NCBI RefSeq assembly: GCF_000417875.1
Contig: NW_006920870.1
Coordinates: 1,180,727 to 1,244,726, forward strand
From: Pseudozyma flocculosa PF-1
Taxonomy: Eukaryota; Basidiomycota; Ustilaginomycetes; Ustilaginales; Ustilaginaceae
Direction: 5' to 3'
DNA length: 64,000 nt
Numbering within the stretch: position 1 is the first letter of the stretch; every line of letters begins with the position of its first letter. Below are positions 42,014 through 52,888 of the stretch, in pieces. The position numbers and the translations under genes are program-made. The notes under the pieces are model-generated. The model was not told the origin of the DNA. It saw only the letters and a list, made by a program, of their open reading frames with translations, and did not search any database.

Positions 42014-44296
42014 TCAAGGCTGCTGCAGCGCGGCGCAGCGGGCGATGAAGGCCAGAATGGCGCCGGCGCTCAGGTGGAAGCGGACGGGCGCCAGGCTCGA
42101 CGCCTCAGCATACACGACCGCCCAGCCGCTGCCGGGAACGGGGTTGTGTGCCGACAAGAGCGGCGCGCTGGCACCGACCGCAGCGCCTTCCCTCGGCGAG
42201 GCGGCGAGGATCGTACCAGTCGCGCCCTCCGATCCGCCCCGGAGCGACGACGTCGACGACGAAGACGTCGAGACCGAGAGGCTCGAGGACCTCGACAGCC
42301 CCAGAGCTCCTTCGGGACCCGAGAGTGCGTTGGCGCTGACCCGGGAACCACTGTCGCGTCGAGCGGCGGCGACTTCGGGAGGAACGATTCCTTGCGCGAG
42401 CGACATCGATCGAGGTCGGTGGCACCGCACAAAGCCCGGCCCACCAACTGCGGCAGAGATGGGCGGAGATGCGGCCGACGAAAAGGAGCTGGCCAGCACC
42501 GAGCTCGAGGGCGACCTCGACTGCTGGTTCGCCCGAGCAGGTACCGCTAGCGGGTCGGCGCCCTCACCAGCCGTCGAAGCAAACACCTTGGACAGCGAGG
42601 TGCCGCTAGCTCCGCTCGAGCTCGAGCCCGGTCCCCTGCTGCGAGGCGCCGTCCAGAACGAGGTGCTTGATCGTCGATGGTTGACCGGCTTCGACGCCGA
42701 GCCATAGCCTTGACCTTGGCTGCCCGCACTCTCATCGTCTTGGACGGCTGTAGCTTTGCCGCCGCTTCCCTTGACGTCGACGATGCCAAAGTGCCATGGG
42801 CTCTGCTCCTTGGTGGGCGACGACGGCGAGATGGTCGAGAGCGGCGGCGTCATGGCCGGGATCAAGTCGTCGAGGACAAAGATGCCCTTTGCCGACGTGG
42901 TTTGCATCAGCGACACGGCCCGCGATAGCTGCGAACTGAGGCTGATGCTGACGGCCGGGTGGGTGTCCTTGCCGTCGGTACCTTCGGGTCGCCTCGAGCG
43001 CAGCGTCTTGACCAGCGTGGCCAGCGGCGTGTTGAGAATCTTTCGGCTGTCGGCCCGGATCACTTCGAACGCCAGCTCGGCCGACGAAAGGGGCGAGAGG
43101 AGGACGCCGCGCGCGTCGAGGATCGCCAGGCTGTCGAGGGCTTCGGCGTGCATCAGCGTCATGGCATCCAGCACCGACTTGTCGCTGCTGATCGGAGTGG
43201 CTGGGCTGGTGAAGCTGAGCGAAGAGAGCTCATCCAACCTCTCGGCCAGCACCGCGGCCAAAGCCTCGTCCCTCTTGGCCTCTCGAGATAGGAAGTCGAG
43301 CAGGTCGGTTCGACTGATGAGGCCGAGCGGCATGTCTGCGGTGTCCAGAGCGCCCGAACCCTTTTCGCCGGCGCTGGCATCATCTCGCGCTGTCCTGGTG
43401 ACCACCACGTGGCTGACCCCGGGCTCGATGAGGCGAGTCAGGACCTCTTCTAGGGTGCTGCTGGGCGGTACAGCGCGCAGCTTGTTTGAGCCGCTCAGGT
43501 TGGCAATGAGAGCTGCGGGCACTTTCTTGTTGGCCTTGATCAGGGCGGCGATCTCTGCGGCCTGCTTCGAAAGTGGGCCGACGGGATACAGAGGCCGTCC
43601 TCTACCTGCGCCGGGGGAGGAGGGGGGCGAGGTGAGCCAAGAAGCTCTGCCGGCAGTCTCCTTGCTTGGCGAGGGGCAAAAGAGGAGGCACAGGAAGCTG
43701 TGCACGTCTTCTAGGTTGAGCAGGCTGCCGTAGCCTTCGACCCGAGAGCCGCTGATTCCGCCTCCTGCCTCGTCGGCCGAGGCACCGGGACGTTGCGTTG
43801 ATCCTTGGAGGAGAAGAGGCGTGGCACGACCTGGCTCCTTTGCCAGCTCTTGGCAGGCCATATCTACGTCGGCATTGGCGGGGAGGACAGCGAGGGGTCG
43901 AGTGGCCGTCGGGCATTCGTCGAGGAAGCCCTTGGCGGTGATCGACCTGAGCGCGGTACGGAGGGCCTCTGCACGTTTGCCATCGACGGGCATGATGCCC
44001 GGTTCGACGCCGCGCTGCCGCTGCTCTGCATCGATGGAGCCTTCGCCGAAGCGGGAAGCGTTGTAGGCGGGTCCGGGCAGGAGGAGCTCGGTGAGGACTT
44101 CGATGCGGCTGGCTCGGCGTCCGTGCCTGGACTGGTTGACCTGTTTGGGCGAGCTCGAGACCGGCAGCGGATCGACGACGACGCCGGCGGCACTGTTGTT
44201 TCGGAAGAGCTCTGCAGCCTTGCGGCTGCCCGCTCGCGGCGAGCGCGAGGGCGAGGAGCGGTTGATGGCGATGGGCACGGCGACTGAAGTCGACAT
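42014..44296 (-). CDS. CBS-domain protein, possibly Sds23/Moc1-like
   Basis: A 760-residue single-exon protein with about four CBS-type repeats, that is two Bateman modules, between about 95 and 480. The recognisable half-repeats are ALRTALRSITAKGFLDECP, EVLTRLIEPGVSHVVVTRTA followed by LGLISRTDLLDFLS, SVLDAMTLMHAEALDSLAILDARGVLL, and SISLSSQLSRAVSLMQTTSAKGIFVLDD. CBS pairs bind adenine nucleotides and sense energy state. In fungi the soluble two-Bateman proteins include Sds23/Moc1, which inhibit PP2A-type phosphatases and affect glucose-linked cell-cycle control; that identity is a guess from layout. The flanking parts are Ser/Pro-rich, and the C-terminus contains FVRCHRPRSMSLAQG. An insertion of about 80 residues splits the first Bateman module. 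The ATG at 44294-44296 is the first in frame after an in-frame stop. Confidence 0.75.
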   Translation of the reverse strand: MSTSVAVPIAINRSSPSRSPRAGSRKAAELFRNNSAAGVVVDPLPVSSSPKQVNQSRHGRRASRIEVLTELLLPGPAYNASRFGEGSIDAEQRQRGVEPGIMPVDGKRAEALRTALRSITAKGFLDECPTATRPLAVLPANADVDMACQELAKEPGRATPLLLQGSTQRPGASADEAGGGISGSRVEGYGSLLNLEDVHSFLCLLFCPSPSKETAGRASWLTSPPSSPGAGRGRPLYPVGPLSKQAAEIAALIKANKKVPAALIANLSGSNKLRAVPPSSTLEEVLTRLIEPGVSHVVVTRTARDDASAGEKGSGALDTADMPLGLISRTDLLDFLSREAKRDEALAAVLAERLDELSSLSFTSPATPISSDKSVLDAMTLMHAEALDSLAILDARGVLLSPLSSAELAFEVIRADSRKILNTPLATLVKTLRSRRPEGTDGKDTHPAVSISLSSQLSRAVSLMQTTSAKGIFVLDDLIPAMTPPLSTISPSSPTKEQSPWHFGIVDVKGSGGKATAVQDDESAGSQGQGYGSASKPVNHRRSSTSFWTAPRSRGPGSSSSGASGTSLSKVFASTAGEGADPLAVPARANQQSRSPSSSVLASSFSSAASPPISAAVGGPGFVRCHRPRSMSLAQGIVPPEVAAARRDSGSRVSANALSGPEGALGLSRSSSLSVSTSSSSTSSLRGGSEGATGTILAASPREGAAVGASAPLLSAHNPVPGSGWAVVYAEASSLAPVRFHLSAGAILAFIARCAALQQP

Positions 44297-46923
44297 CTCG
44301 AGCCGTCGTCGAGGCAGGGCCCGGAGGCGGGTGTCTAGCGTCTAGGCTGGAAAGGGCAGCGCGAGGTTGTGCAGCCCGTCGGCGGGTTCGTCGAGCGTGG
44401 TCGTCAAGATGGTCGTATGGCGGGTCCAGGTGGGAGATGCGATTGGAGATGATGGTGGACGGGGGAGGTGCGAAGGCGGTGGTCGTTGGCAGCGGCGAAG
44501 TCGAGTGCCCCTCTTGGTCGGTGACCCAGGCCGAGAGCTCTTGTCGGTGAGGAAGGGGGAGGAGCAGGATGAGGTGTCGGTGGTGCTGCAGCGCTGTGGG
44601 CGCTGGCTGGGAGCCGCAGCTGTGCGATGCAAAGCCGCTTTGGAAGGAGGCTTTGGGTGACCTCGCCTCGTACGGAGCGGGTAGGCCAAGCAGCCTAGGG
44701 CGAGCGAACCCAATTGTGCTGAACGAAGCTCGGGCGGGCCAGGCAGGCAACGGGTGAGCCAGCGTTGCCGTGATGCTCGCTCATGTTTCAACGGCTTTGC
44801 AGGGACGCACGAGATAGGGTCGGTCGAGGGGGAGCCTGGACCCGGTGCGCTGCTGAGGATGGTCAAGGCCGGGCAGAGGCAGGCCATCCAGAGGCAACGC
44901 TGGGGAGCGAGGCGGGCAGGTGTCACAAGGCCGCTCGCCAAGGGGGCGCCATATGCATAGGAGCAGCCTGCGTGAACCGGGCCCAACTCCGCCTGCCTGA
45001 CTGCGTTGGCTGGCCCTCGAGCTCGAGCCGCCCGCAGACAGGCGAGCGCCGGTCCATGCAGGCGAATTGCGGGGTGCAGCCGGCGCTTCTGCATCCCCAC
45101 AGCAGCAGCGGCAGCGGCAGCAGCAGCAGGCTGGGCCGGCTAGGCGCTCGACGCTGCCTGCTGCCCCGTGCCATGATGGCAAGCAAAGCGACCCCGGTCA
45201 AGCCTCGCCTCGCCTCGCCTCGCCCGCGCGAGTTCTACCGCCCAGCAGGCTCACCAAAGTCTGCTGCTACGGTACTTTACCGCCATCTCAGCCGCTGAGC
45301 CCGTTGGGCCACCGACCCTTCTGACCTTAGCTTGCCCGCACGCCCGCCCGCCCCCCCGCTCTCACGCAACGCTTAGCTTGTCGCTTGTTTTTCTCTCAGG
45401 GTCCCTCCCGTGGTGGGCAGCCCCGGTTCGGCCTGCTGCCTCCTGTCTCCTGCCCTGGATCCGGCGTATGGACAAGGTGCTGGCACCGCACGCATAACGA
45501 GGGGCGGAGTCGCTGTACGTGGGCCAGCTTCGGCGTCCTCTATCTCTGCCTGACAACGGGCCATCACCGTGGCCTCTATCTGCTGTGCCGTAACTGCCCT
45601 TTCTCGCTCCACCTTGCTTGCTTGCTTCGGCTTGGGTGCAAGTCACAGGTGTCGGCGTCGATGCGCTTAGCTTGCTTGCTCGGGCTGGCCCGCCGCAGAC
45701 TAGCCCGCAGGTGCATCCGCAACCGAGGCAGCCAGCCATCAGCGGCAGCAGCCTGACTAGGGGCCGGTCCATGAGCAGCCAGCACGTACGTACGCCGCCC
45801 TGTTTCATCAGCATCGTATCGCAACAATGCGGTCCGGGGTCGACCGCCTGCTGGGAAGCTTTCTGCGGGTCAATTCTCACACCACAGAGCTCTCTGCCGG
45901 GCAACAGAGGTCCCAAAGAGGTGCGTCTCCTGTGCCGGATCGTTAACGTTGTTGTGCGTGCCGTGACCACCAGGCGTCGCCGTCGTCGCCCAGTTTCTCC
46001 CGCCTTTGCCACGGGCGATTCGTGCTATGGGATTTTGCCGAGAGCATGTCGGCACCTCATCAAGTCGCGGCGTGCTTTCATCCGACGTGCGCCGGCGGTC
46101 AACCTAGCCTGCGCCGGCGTCATAGAGTAGGGTGTGCGCAACACCCTCTCTGTGGTCGCCTGCGTCACAGCGGGCGAGGGGCTGAAGACGATACAGTAAC
46201 GTCGGCGTCGACGTCAAGCCGCCGACTTCCTCGCGGTGTAAGCGAAGCTACCCTAGCGCGCGCATCGCCAAAGGTGTCCGGATGGCTTGCAGAAGGTTAC
46301 TCTGGGGCTGTTGACCGCGGTGCAGGTCGCAGCCATGCCCGGATGAACTGGTTCGTAGCCCGTTCCTCCAGCGCGCCTGGTTCGTCTCCTGCTGCTCGTG
46401 GTGGGTGTCCGCTGCTCGTCACTCGCCTGGCCCGCCGCTCTTGCGACGATAGGTGAGACCTGCCTGCCTCGTGTGCAGGAGATCCTTTGTGCCGGGGACC
46501 GGAGCACAGGCATGTTGTTCAGGACCAAGATGGCAGCGGCCTCCCACGTCGTCGCCCTGTGTCGGTGCCATCGCCGTGCGAGTCGTCGGTGGCACGGGCA
46601 CAGGGCGACCCAGCGCGACCTCTCAGCCGGAGCCAGCCCTTTCTCGCGCGAGAAAACAATTTTAGACTCACGAGAAGAAGTTGGAGTCACCGGCGGGCGG
46701 TCCGCTGCCTTCTTCTCCACACGCAAAACCGGAAAACGGGCGGGCAGGCAAGCAGGCAGCGGCAGTTCAACGCTCGACACGCTCCTCGAACCCAACCACC
46801 AACGACCATCGCCCAGCCTCAGCATACCCCGCCATCGCCAGCAGCGACCGCGCCACCTCACCTTCCGTCCACCACCACCTGCACCGCCCCTCCGAATCCT
46901 CACAGTCCCACGCATTCCCCACC
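44297..46923. other. Divergent 2.6-kb intergenic region between the CBS gene and ADE2
   Basis: This interval separates two divergent starts and must carry both promoters. It has scattered GCAGCAGCGGCAG-type runs near 45100 and a Gcn4/Bas1-like hexamer at 46684-46689. An open frame of 170 codons at 45618-46130 has no motif or codon pattern that would make me call it a gene. Confidence 0.45.
46684..46689 (-). promoter_or_regulatory. TGACTC hexamer upstream of ADE2 (Gcn4/Bas1-like site)
   Basis: TGACTC on the minus strand, about 235 bp before the ADE2 ATG. A near match, AGACTCA, lies on the plus strand 19 bp earlier. In budding yeast, ADE genes are activated through TGACTC by Bas1-Pho2 and Gcn4. 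A six-base match occurs by chance often, and basidiomycete regulation may differ. Confidence 0.25.
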
Positions 46924-48927
46924 ATGGAGCAGAGAACCGTCGGCGTCCTGGGCGCGGGCCAGCTCGGCCGCATGTTTGTCGAGGCCGCCTCCCGCCTCAA
47001 CGTCCAGGTCAGGCTGCTCGACGTCGGCGACACGGCCCCCGCCAAGCAGATCAACTACGCACCCAACGCAGAGGGATCCGGGTCCGAGCACGTGGATGGC
47101 AGCTTCGTCGACCCGCAAAAGATCCGCCAGCTCGCATCCAAGGTCGACATCCTCACCATCGAGATCGAGCACGTCAATGCGCAGCAGCTCCAGCAGGTGC
47201 TCGACGAGAAGCTCGTCGACGCCGTACACCCCCTGCCATCCACCATCGCCCTGATCCAGGACAAGTACGCACAAAAGGTCCACCTCTCGGAACGCGGGCT
47301 CCCGCTCGCCGACTACATCGCCGTCGGCCCCGAAGAGGTCACCGCCTCGTCCGACGCCGCAGTCACCAGCAAGGCGCAGGAGCGGAGCGTCGCCGAGGCC
47401 GGCAGTGCTTTCGGGTACCCGCTCATGCTCAAGTCCCGCACCCAGGCCTACGACGGCAAGGGCAACTTTGTTGTCAAGTCGCCCGAACAGGCCGCCGAGG
47501 CCGTCGCGGCTCTCGGCGGCGGCAAGCGCGGCCTCTATGCCGAGAAGTGGGCGCCGTTTGAGCGCGAGATCGCCGTCATGGTGGTGCGCAGTGCGACTGG
47601 CGAGGTCCGCGCCTACCCGGCCGTCGAGACGGTGCACCGCGACAGCATCTGCCACACCGTCCATGCCCCTCTGCGTGTCCCCGACGCCGGCGTCGAGAGG
47701 CGGGCGCGCGAGATCGCCCAGCAGGCCGTGGCGACGTTTGGCGGCGCCGGCGTGTTTGGCGTCGAGATGTTCCAGATGCCCGGCGGCCAGCTGCTCATCA
47801 ACGAGATCGCCCCGAGGCCCCACAACAGCGGCCACTATACCATCGAGGCCACCGAGACGAGCCAGTACGAGAACCACCTCCGCGCCATCCTCGGCATGCC
47901 GCTGGGCAGCACCGCGCTCAAGGTGCCGTCGGCGGCGATGATCAACATCCTCGGGCTGGCCGACTCGGACAAGGACGCCGAGGCCGTCGCCAAGACGCTC
48001 GCGCCCGCCGCCGTCAGCCTCGACGTGCCCGGCGCCACCTGCCACCTGTACGGTAAAGCCGGCTGCCGCAAGGGGAGGAAGATGGGTCACATCACCATCG
48101 TCGGGCAGAGCGACGCCCAGGTGCGCGAGAGGCTGGCCATTGTCGACCGCGCGCTCGACGAGGCGACCGAGCTGGCCAAGACCGGCGCCAAGCTGCCGAA
48201 GCGTCTGACCTTGGCGGGCGTCAGCGACGAGGCCGCCGCCGTTGCTTCGTCTTCAAAGGCGGGAGGAGCAGCGGGCGCAGCCAAGACCAAGAGCGCGGCC
48301 GACTTCTCGCACCCGCAGCCGCTGGTCGGCATCATCATGGGCTCGGACAGCGACCTGCCCGTCATGCTGCCCGCCGCCGAGATCCTCAAGAAGTTCAATG
48401 TGCCGTTTGAGCTGACGATTGTCAGCGCACACCGCACGCCGGACCGCATGCGCACCTACGCCCGCAGCGCGCCGGCTCGGGGTCTGCGCGCCATCATCGC
48501 CGGAGCGGGCGGAGCGGCCCACCTGCCGGGCATGGTTGCGGCGCAGACGGCCCTGCCCGTCATCGGCGTACCCGTCAAGGGGAGCGTGCTCGACGGCGTC
48601 GACTCGCTCCACAGCATCGTCCAGATGCCGGTGAGTAATAGGAGCGGTGGCCAATGTCGGAGAGATGCTGTGCGACAGACCAAAGCAGACCGACTGACAC
48701 TGATTCTCCTTTGCCTCGACGACGCCGCGCAGCGAGGCATCCCCGTCGCGAGCGTGGCCATCAACAACAGCACCAACGCCGCGCTGCTGGCCATCCGCAT
48801 CCTCGGAGCCGCCGACCCGTCGTACCTGGAAAAGATGCAGGCCTACATGGACGAGATGGAGGACGAGGTCAACGGCAAGATCCAACGGCTCGGCGAGCAG
48901 GGGTGGGACTACGTCGTCAAGAAGTAG
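46924..48927 (+). CDS. ADE2: Phosphoribosylaminoimidazole carboxylase (AIR carboxylase, PurK-PurE fusion)
   Basis: Catalyses the CO2-fixing step of purine synthesis, AIR to CAIR. Exons 46924-48630 and 48733-48927 give 633 residues. The N-terminal PurK-like ATP-grasp half starts TVGVLGAGQLGRMFVEAA with a Rossmann-type glycine motif and includes YPLMLKSRTQAYDGKGNFVV and INEIAPRPHNSGHYTIEA. A linker of about 45 residues (Ala/Ser/Lys-rich) leads to the PurE mutase half with GIIMGSDSDLPVM, SAHRTPDRM and IIAGAGGAAHLPGM. The 102-nt intron (GTGAGT...GCGCAG) is a multiple of three with no stop, so the unspliced frame is also open; splicing restores the conserved QMPRGIPVASVAINNSTNAAL. The start has a CACCATGG context, and an upstream in-frame extension without conservation is ignored. 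Loss of this enzyme gives red colonies in many fungi. Confidence 0.95.
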   Translation: MEQRTVGVLGAGQLGRMFVEAASRLNVQVRLLDVGDTAPAKQINYAPNAEGSGSEHVDGSFVDPQKIRQLASKVDILTIEIEHVNAQQLQQVLDEKLVDAVHPLPSTIALIQDKYAQKVHLSERGLPLADYIAVGPEEVTASSDAAVTSKAQERSVAEAGSAFGYPLMLKSRTQAYDGKGNFVVKSPEQAAEAVAALGGGKRGLYAEKWAPFEREIAVMVVRSATGEVRAYPAVETVHRDSICHTVHAPLRVPDAGVERRAREIAQQAVATFGGAGVFGVEMFQMPGGQLLINEIAPRPHNSGHYTIEATETSQYENHLRAILGMPLGSTALKVPSAAMINILGLADSDKDAEAVAKTLAPAAVSLDVPGATCHLYGKAGCRKGRKMGHITIVGQSDAQVRERLAIVDRALDEATELAKTGAKLPKRLTLAGVSDEAAAVASSSKAGGAAGAAKTKSAADFSHPQPLVGIIMGSDSDLPVMLPAAEILKKFNVPFELTIVSAHRTPDRMRTYARSAPARGLRAIIAGAGGAAHLPGMVAAQTALPVIGVPVKGSVLDGVDSLHSIVQMPVSNRSGGQCRRDAVRQTKADRLTLILLCLDDAAQRGIPVASVAINNSTNAALLAIRILGAADPSYLEKMQAYMDEMEDEVNGKIQRLGEQGWDYVVKK

Positions 48928-49416
48928 CCAGGCCGTTCCTCGGAGCCGGCGTCCTTGCTTGTCGAGGTCGAAGAGTCGAAGAGAATAGAGTTTCGATTCC
49001 GGATCATGTTTTTCCCCCCCTCTCTCGAAGAGATGGAGCATCGACTGAGCTGGCCGGCGAGTGGGCATGGGCTGCAGATGTCTGGCTGTCGGTCCGATGT
49101 TGCATGCTCGCAGCGCGCTCCGATGTTGCTGCACGGTCCGTCGCAGCGACGCCAGGCCGGCATGCCGATGACCAACGGGTAGCGGGGCCGACGCGACCGG
49201 GCGTCTTTCCGAAGCAGAGGCGACATAGCCGGCGGTCGGCGTGCCTGCCCTGCCTGGCCTGGCAGTTAGGTTCGCTCGCTCGCCCGATCCTGCCTGCTGT
49301 AGCGGCTGTGAGACAGAGCAGAGAGCGTGGGGGACGACGAGGGCGGGTGAGACAGGAGCTGGCATCCGAAGCCGAACGACGGATGGGCCGCCCGCCCATC
49401 CCGAAGTCGCTTTGCG

Positions 49417-49460
49417 TGCCTGCCTGCCTGCCTGCCTGCCTGCCTGCTTGCCTGCCTGCC
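49417..49460. repeat. Imperfect tetranucleotide repeat (TGCC)11
   Basis: Seven TGCC units, one TGCT variant, then three more TGCC units, downstream of ADE2. Confidence 0.9.
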
Positions 49461-51858
49461 TTCCCATCCAGCAGGCTCGCAAGCAGGTTGGAGGGGCGGC
49501 AGGATGGCGGGCCAGCCCGCCCCATCTACCGACCGACAGCCAGGCGGGTCACCATCGCAGCGGAGTTGATGCTCCAGGTCAGGAGACGAGGCCTGGCCTG
49601 CCTGCCGGTGAAGGCGCGCGGTGAGCAGGCCCCTCTATCGCCGCTGCTGTCTGTCGACCGGGTCAAGGAAGGAGCGAGGTGAGCGAGCCCGCTCCGCCGT
49701 CCCTTGCCAAGCCGAGCTGCAGCCTCCAACTTCCGCTCAGACGGAGAGTCGCTCCCATCTTGGTTGCTTGGTTCTCAGCTCGATACCAACGCCGAGCCAA
49801 CCCCCTGGCCTCTTGGTCCCGCGTCGCAAAGTCATGCCGCCAGCCACGCGATGCCTTGCCTGCCTGCCGTGTCCGCTGCCTTTGCCCACGCCATGTCATC
49901 GAACCGTCCGTCCAGGAGCGAGGCTTCGAGCGCGGCGAGCGGGCGGGCGGGCGCGATCTCGCAGGCAGGCCCCAAGAGGCCGCAGCTGCTCGTTGTCATT
50001 TTTGCAACTCCGTTGCATCCGTACCTCGACGCGATCTCATGTTGTTTGCCGGCGAATGAAGGACGGGCAAGGCCGCGCCGGGGCCGTTTGTCCGCTCGTC
50101 GTCGCTGCAGCGTCTATGGAGCCCGATGGACGACCGGACGAGGTGACGACCAACAAGCGAGCGACTCGATAGCCGGCCAAACGACATCGGAGAGGGCCCC
50201 GTCAGAGCGCCGGCTAGGCGGCCCTCTCTCTCCCCCACGCTCACACCCTCTCTCGATCTCGACCGCCTTATCTTTTTTCCTTCCGGCAGGCAAACGCTCG
50301 CCTCGCCTCGACTCCGTCATGCGATGGCGCGCTCGACATCGTCGACATCGCCATCGTTCGGCCGGCGACTTGCTGCCTGCCTGCTTGGCCTCGCTCGCCG
50401 CCGTACGCGTTGGAAGAGGCGTTTCGCTTCACACTTTCGCGCCGGCGCTGGCTGGTGGCGCTGGTGCGTGGCTTCCCACGAGCGAAACTCTAAACTTTCC
50501 ATCCAGCCCTGGCTTGGCTTTTTGCGCCCCTTCGCCCTCGACCCGATCGGACGACGGTGGCGGTGCGATGCGATGCGGTGCGTTGCGGTGCCTGGCCGGC
50601 CCTCGACCTCTTTGCTTCCCATCGCTTTGAACAGGACAGGGGCTCGAGGCCAGTGCACGGCAGGATTCCGATGGTGCCTGCGCGGATGGACGTCAGGGAC
50701 CCCGAGCGGGACGGACGGACGAGCTGGGCCCTGCCTTCCTCATCGGGACGAGACGTTCGAAAAGATCGATGCGCTCCAAACAAGCAAGCAGCAAGCGCCA
50801 GCGGGCGGCTCTGCCTAGGCAGGATGGAAGGGATGCGCCGGTAGCGTGGCAGGCAAGCAGCCAGCCTCGCGCCTGCTGGCGGTCTGGCGCTGGCGACCCT
50901 TTGCCCCTGCATAAAGGGAAACAGACAGGCTGCCTGCTCGCTTTTTTTCTGGGGTGCCCATCCGGCACCGCTTGGCTGGCTGGCTGGCTGGCTGGACTCG
51001 GCATAGAAGCAAGGCGGGGACCCCAAATTCGGCAACCGGGTGGTGGCTGCATTTCGAAACAGGCACGTACGCAAGCCGACCTCGCTCGCTCGTCTGGTGA
51101 CGGCCGCCTGCCTGGGACCAGGGCCTAGGCGGGCATCCTCGCTGCGTGCTTCCCGGCAGCGGCAGCATCAGACGACACCAACCACCAGCACAAAGGCAGG
51201 CCTGGCCGGGCTACCTAGGCATCGAGCGACCCGAGCGCGACCACCCGAGCAGCAGCAGCAGAAAGAGAGGACCATGGTTGCTCGCTCTTCGCCCAGAGTT
51301 GGCCGGCCAGCCAGCCAACCAGCCCTTCAGCCGGGTCTGATCCGATGCGCCATGGCCGCCACCGGCGGCGCCACCGACGACGACGACGACGGAAGGCACC
51401 GGAAGGGGAGGCATGAGAGATCGAGTGTTGAGGGGCGGCCTGGCCTGCGTGCGTGTTTGATGTGCTCACGTACAGATAGACAAAAGGCCTGGGCTTGGCT
51501 AGGCTAGGCCAAGTTACGCTGCGCTGGGACCGCCCGCTCGCACGCACGCCTGGCCGAGGTACGGTCGGTAGGAGGCAGGTGGGGCCAGGCAGGCGAGCTG
51601 ATGTGACTTCCGGAAGGAGGCTGATGGAGATGATGAAAGGGGCGGCCTGCTAGGGTCGTTGTCGGCGCCGCCGTCGTCGTGGTGGCAGCCCTGGCTCCTA
51701 GCTGCTTGCTGGAGCAGACGGCCTGTCCAACGCCCTAATTTCCTGCAGGCGGGGCAGACCCGGGGGGGCCCATACCTGCCTCTGGAATTCGACCAGGCAG
51801 GCCCACGACCGCCGCCCGCCACGCCCGCCCGCCGTCTTGACGCAGCAAGGTCATCCTT

Positions 51859-51891
51859 NNNNNNNNNNNNNNNNNNNNNNNNNNNNNNNNN
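51859..51891. other. Assembly gap (33 N)
   Basis: A run of Ns next to a pyrimidine-rich and poly-C region, with two further isolated Ns within 50 bp. Base calls and length here are unreliable. Confidence 0.98.
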
Positions 51892-52888
51892 TTCTCGTCT
51901 CTCGTCCTCTCCTCGTCCTCGTCCGTCTCGTCGCNCNCGCCTCCCCGCGCCCCCCCCCCCCCCCCCCCCTCGGCTCTCACTCACGACTGCCACGCTACGT
52001 TGCCCTCCTCCCCCCTCCTCCCTCTCTCTCCCTCACCCCCGCTCGCCCTCTTCATTCTTCTCCGTCCGCCCTAGCTCTGCCCGCCGTCGACTGGAGCCAG
52101 AAGCAGCGACCCTGCGGCCAAAGATAGCCCCCCCACCAGCCAAAGAACCTGGGCTCACTTCGCTTTAGGACCCAGTCGCAACCACAGCAGCCTACCTGCC
52201 TTGGTCTGCCTCTGCCCGGTCTCGACGAACCCTTTTGACGACGATCTCTTACGACCCCACCTGGCATCGGCTTCCCTTCTGCCCACCACCACCACCACCA
52301 CCACCACCTTCCAGCCCAGACCCCCACCAGTCGCCCTCTTACGTCTCTCCGAAGACGGAGCGAGCGCACCGCAGCAAGCCTCCCCCCTTTCTCCCCTACT
52401 CCCCGCTCTGGCCGCCTCGCCAAGATACACTAGTCCGACACCGTTCCGACGAGACTTCGCCAGACACATCGCCAGATACCCCCCCCCCCCCCCCCGACTC
52501 AGAACGCTTCCAGACCTGCGCGCCATCGACGTCGGTGCGCGACCTGATCGATCTGCGACTCCTGTTACCGCGCCACGAGACACTCTGCCTCGCTACAAGA
52601 AGCACCGCGACACAGCCTCTCCCTGTCGTTCTCTGCCGTCCTTCTGCCGTCCCTGTCCCCTAATCCTCTCGGGCCCTGTTTCCGCTCTCTGGCAACTTGC
52701 GCAGCCAGCTCTGGCCAGATCCAACCTCGAACTGCTCATCGATCTCCTCCTACTAGCCTCAGGCTGCTTCGCCATCTTCAGCATCTCGCTCTCCAGCACG
52801 GGGAGCCTTTGATCTTCGCCGCCTCCGGTCCTTCCAGCCCGCTCCGCCGCCGCCGCCGTTCTCGCCGATACCCCCTCAGCAGGAGGTC

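Larger units (their letters stand above)
48928..52888. other. 4-kb intergenic region with repeats and a small assembly gap
   Basis: No gene is supported. The left part has a TGCC-type repeat (49417-49460) and GGCT runs near 50976-50994. A 33-base N run lies at 51859-51891, with single Ns at 51935 and 51937 and a long C homopolymer at about 51950-51969. The last 900 bases are strongly pyrimidine-rich on the plus strand (CCACCACCACC, poly-C at about 52480-52495), consistent with the promoter and long 5' leader of the phosphatase gene. Confidence 0.5.

Noticed and set aside
45618..46130. 170-codon plus-strand open frame between the CBS gene and ADE2
   Set aside because: No motif, overlaps other open frames, and its composition is like surrounding spacer.
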